Made by a program: the position numbers and the translations under genes
Part shown: positions 6,933 to 8,010 of the stretch, piece by piece
Layout: each line of letters starts with the position of its first letter
Numbering within the stretch: position 1 is the stretch's first letter
Assembly: GCA_020429465.1 (NCBI GenBank)
Contig: JAGQLH010000060.1
Location: forward strand, 1-8,010
Length of the DNA: 8,010 bases
DNA from: Candidatus Dojkabacteria bacterium
GTDB lineage: Bacteria > Patescibacteriota > Dojkabacteria > B142 > WJKM01
Reading direction: 5' to 3'
The notes under the pieces: generated by a model
What the model saw: only the letters and a program-made list of their open reading frames with translations
Told to the model about the DNA's origin: nothing
Database searches by the model: none

Positions 6933-7253
6933 TTAGTTTGTTGCTTTTTTAAGCATATCTCTCAACGTTAAAGCTTTCTTAGCTTCAATTTTTTCAACTT
7001 TTCCTTTCTTCCGTCGAACTTGTTTTGATTTCTTAAGTTCAGATTTGTTAGAAGAAGCTTTTGATCGTTTCTCAAAACTATCGATTCTGTTCTCTATATC
7101 AAGTACACGTACTTTCCCAGTATAGAAGGGATGCGATGCGCTTGAAATTTCTACCGTTGTATCATCAATAGTTGAACCGATTTTAAATGTTGTTCCTGAG
7201 CTAGCATCGGTAAATGTCGTCACTCTGAAGTTTGGGTGAATTCCTTTTTTCAT
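6933..7253 (-). CDS. rpmE: 50S ribosomal protein bL31 with basic C-terminal tail
   Basis: A 106-residue bL31, a peripheral protein at the central protuberance of the 50S subunit. The core (1-65) has MKKGIHPNF at the start, TFKIGST (22-28), SHPFYTGK (40-47) and NRIDSFEKR (55-63). In zinc-type bL31 four Cys bind zinc; the aligned positions here are A17, S19, S37 and S40, so the protein is of the Cys-free kind. After the core comes a tail of about 40 residues, very rich in Lys, Arg and Ser, ending LTLRDMLKKATN. Canonical bL31 is about 65-75 residues. The tail probably reaches into rRNA, by analogy with other basic ribosomal tails (inference). It is the first gene of rpmE-prfA-prmC; 57 bases separate it from prfA. 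No Shine-Dalgarno precedes the ATG, but a TATACA box lies close by (7268-7263) as a second possible -10. Confidence 0.93.
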   Translation of the reverse strand: MKKGIHPNFRVTTFTDASSGTTFKIGSTIDDTTVEISSASHPFYTGKVRVLDIENRIDSFEKRSKASSNKSELKKSKQVRRKKGKVEKIEAKKALTLRDMLKKATN

Positions 7254-7289
7254 AATATCAATTGTATACTAAATGAATAGAACCCTAAG

Positions 7290-7319
7290 ATTATACAATA
7301 AATTGCATGCCTTTGTTAA
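7290..7319 (-). promoter_or_regulatory. Promoter of the rpmE-prfA-prmC operon
   Basis: The minus strand carries TTAACA (7319-7314), an 18-base spacer and a perfect TATAAT (7295-7290), a good sigma-70-type match. Transcription from about 7283 would give a leader of roughly 30 bases before rpmE. It is the best promoter in the window. Confidence 0.65.
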
Positions 7320-7570
7320 CCGCTTTATGCATTTTCCGGCTAATTTTAATCGAGTATGCAGTAAGAGCCGAATTAAGACCGAAGGTAAATATTGTCTGAA
7401 AAATAGAGTTCTGATAATTATAAGAGCTATGTAATGATGAAGAATAAATTACTACTTGTCTTGAAGTAGAAAAATTAACAATTGTACAAGAGTAGGGGGA
7501 ATAGACGTATTTTAGTAAACATTGAGTAGAGAGGAGGGGAGTCTCAGTAGAAATACTATAAGGTTTATTT

Positions 7571-7579
7571 TGTGGATAA
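7571..7579 (-). promoter_or_regulatory. Perfect DnaA box
   Basis: The minus strand reads TTATCCACA, the high-affinity DnaA-binding nonamer. It is isolated: the nearest relative, TGCGTATAA at 7759-7767, has one mismatch to the reverse consensus. A run of eight T follows directly on the plus strand. One box can occur by chance in AT-rich DNA, so its role is uncertain. Confidence 0.45.
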
Positions 7580-7754
7580 CTTTTTTTTATATTTAAAAGA
7601 AGTGCAATGAACTTATTAAGTAGATGTAATAATTCAGATCAAATGTGAAGTTTACGTATAAATGTATGGAAATAACACTAAAAAATATATTTATTTTCTA
7701 GTCCTAACCCATTTAATAGAGATAGCGAAAAATAACAATCTGTGTTACGATTAG

Positions 7755-7786
7755 TTACTGCGTATAATCATCCTTATGCGTAATAA
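7755..7786 (+). other. Imperfect hairpin, possible small RNA element
   Basis: TTACTGCGTATAA (7755-7767) can pair with TTATGCGTAATAA (7774-7786) across a 6-base TCATCC loop: ten Watson-Crick pairs, two G.U pairs and one C/A mismatch. The two wobble pairs form only in a plus-strand RNA. No promoter or terminator clearly frames it. The shared TGCGTA hexamers also make an 18-base-spaced direct repeat. Confidence 0.3.
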
Positions 7787-8010
7787 ACCAGAGTAGAATG
7801 AGGGGGGACCTTTGTTTTCCTACTTTTTTACATATTCATCTAATTACATGATTTGCAGCTATTTATTTTTAATTGTTTTTTAAATTTTCTAATTTCTTCA
7901 TTTACTTATATAATTTAAATACAAATTTATAGCTATATTTGACGATTCAAGATTCGCATGCTTATACCTCTCCCCCGGAAAGAAGAGTTTCTTCTTAATC
8001 TGGTAAACAA

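Larger units (their letters stand above)
7320..8010. other. Gene-free AT-rich region of about 690 bases
   Basis: No convincing gene, tRNA or rRNA is visible. The longest short frame I checked is a plus-strand 35-codon one at 7327-7434 with no recognisable product. Contents: a perfect DnaA box at 7571-7579, an imperfect hairpin at 7755-7786, three GAGTAG-plus-G-run elements (7490, 7524, 7791) and a very AT-rich block from about 7850 to 7940. At the right edge, plus-strand ATG 7958 opens a frame that runs off the window, and two minus-strand frames enter from outside (stops at 7933-7935 and 7898-7900); none can be identified. In a window where most other gaps are under 135 bases, this length stands out. 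It could be a replication-related region, an untranslated RNA locus or decayed sequence. Confidence 0.6.

Noticed and set aside
7327..7434. Plus-strand 35-codon frame as a small gene
   Set aside because: No ribosome-binding site, promoter or recognisable motif; a frame this short is expected by chance.
7434..7469. Short frame MMKNKLLLVLK resembling the start of a signal peptide
   Set aside because: It stops after 11 codons and nothing similar continues in another frame, so a broken gene cannot be shown.
7452..7469. Hairpin CTACTT/AAGTAG as a terminator
   Set aside because: Only six pairs with low GC, and the flanking tracts are not uniform T runs on either strand.
7979..7996. AAGAAGA/TCTTCTT hairpin near the right edge as a terminator
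   Set aside because: Seven pairs with a 3-base loop and no T run; the purine/pyrimidine pattern is easily produced by chance.
7962..8010. Minus-strand TGTTTACCAG at the edge, as in the bacterial SRP RNA
   Set aside because: The bases that should follow (GGTCAGGTCCGGAAGGAAG region) are absent, and the next bases do not form the SRP domain IV stem.

Overview
The window is AT-rich bacterial chromosome carrying conserved housekeeping genes, mostly for translation. There is no mobile element, CRISPR array, rRNA or tRNA that I can support. Compact genes, Cys-poor ribosomal proteins, a basic C-terminal tail on bL31, near-absence of Shine-Dalgarno sequences and no TGA stops suggest a streamlined lineage. 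A Patescibacteria (CPR) member or a low-GC Chloroflexota would fit. That placement is inference, and the window alone does not settle it.

Layout. Positions 1-1133 (minus) hold most of a CCA-adding enzyme with an HD domain, cut by the left edge. A 133-base divergent promoter region separates it from a plus-strand run: ychF (1267-2337), rpsF, ssb and rpsR, ending at a strong intrinsic terminator (3577-3605). A membrane-anchored PDZ/S41 C-terminal processing protease follows (3642-4904). Its 3' end overlaps by 18 bases the convergent gene prmC, the last gene of a minus-strand rpmE-prfA-prmC operon (7253 down to 4887). That operon has a good promoter at 7290-7319. From about 7320 to 8010 there is no convincing gene. 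This stretch holds one perfect DnaA box, a G.U-compatible hairpin, a very AT-rich block and purine-rich GAGTAG/poly-G elements.

How the genes fit together. rpsF and rpsR encode neighbouring 30S proteins bS6 and bS18, with ssb between them as in many bacteria. prfA encodes release factor 1, and prmC encodes the methylase that modifies the glutamine of its GGQ motif, so enzyme and substrate are co-transcribed with ribosomal protein bL31. Cca finishes tRNA 3' ends and YchF is a ribosome-associated ATPase. The main points for a second look are the absence of TGA stops, the hairpin hiding a GGAGGG before prfA, the altered nucleotide-specificity motif in YchF, the eroded zinc sites of bS18 and bL31, the inverted repeat in the prmC/protease overlap, and the roughly 690-base gene-free region with its DnaA box.
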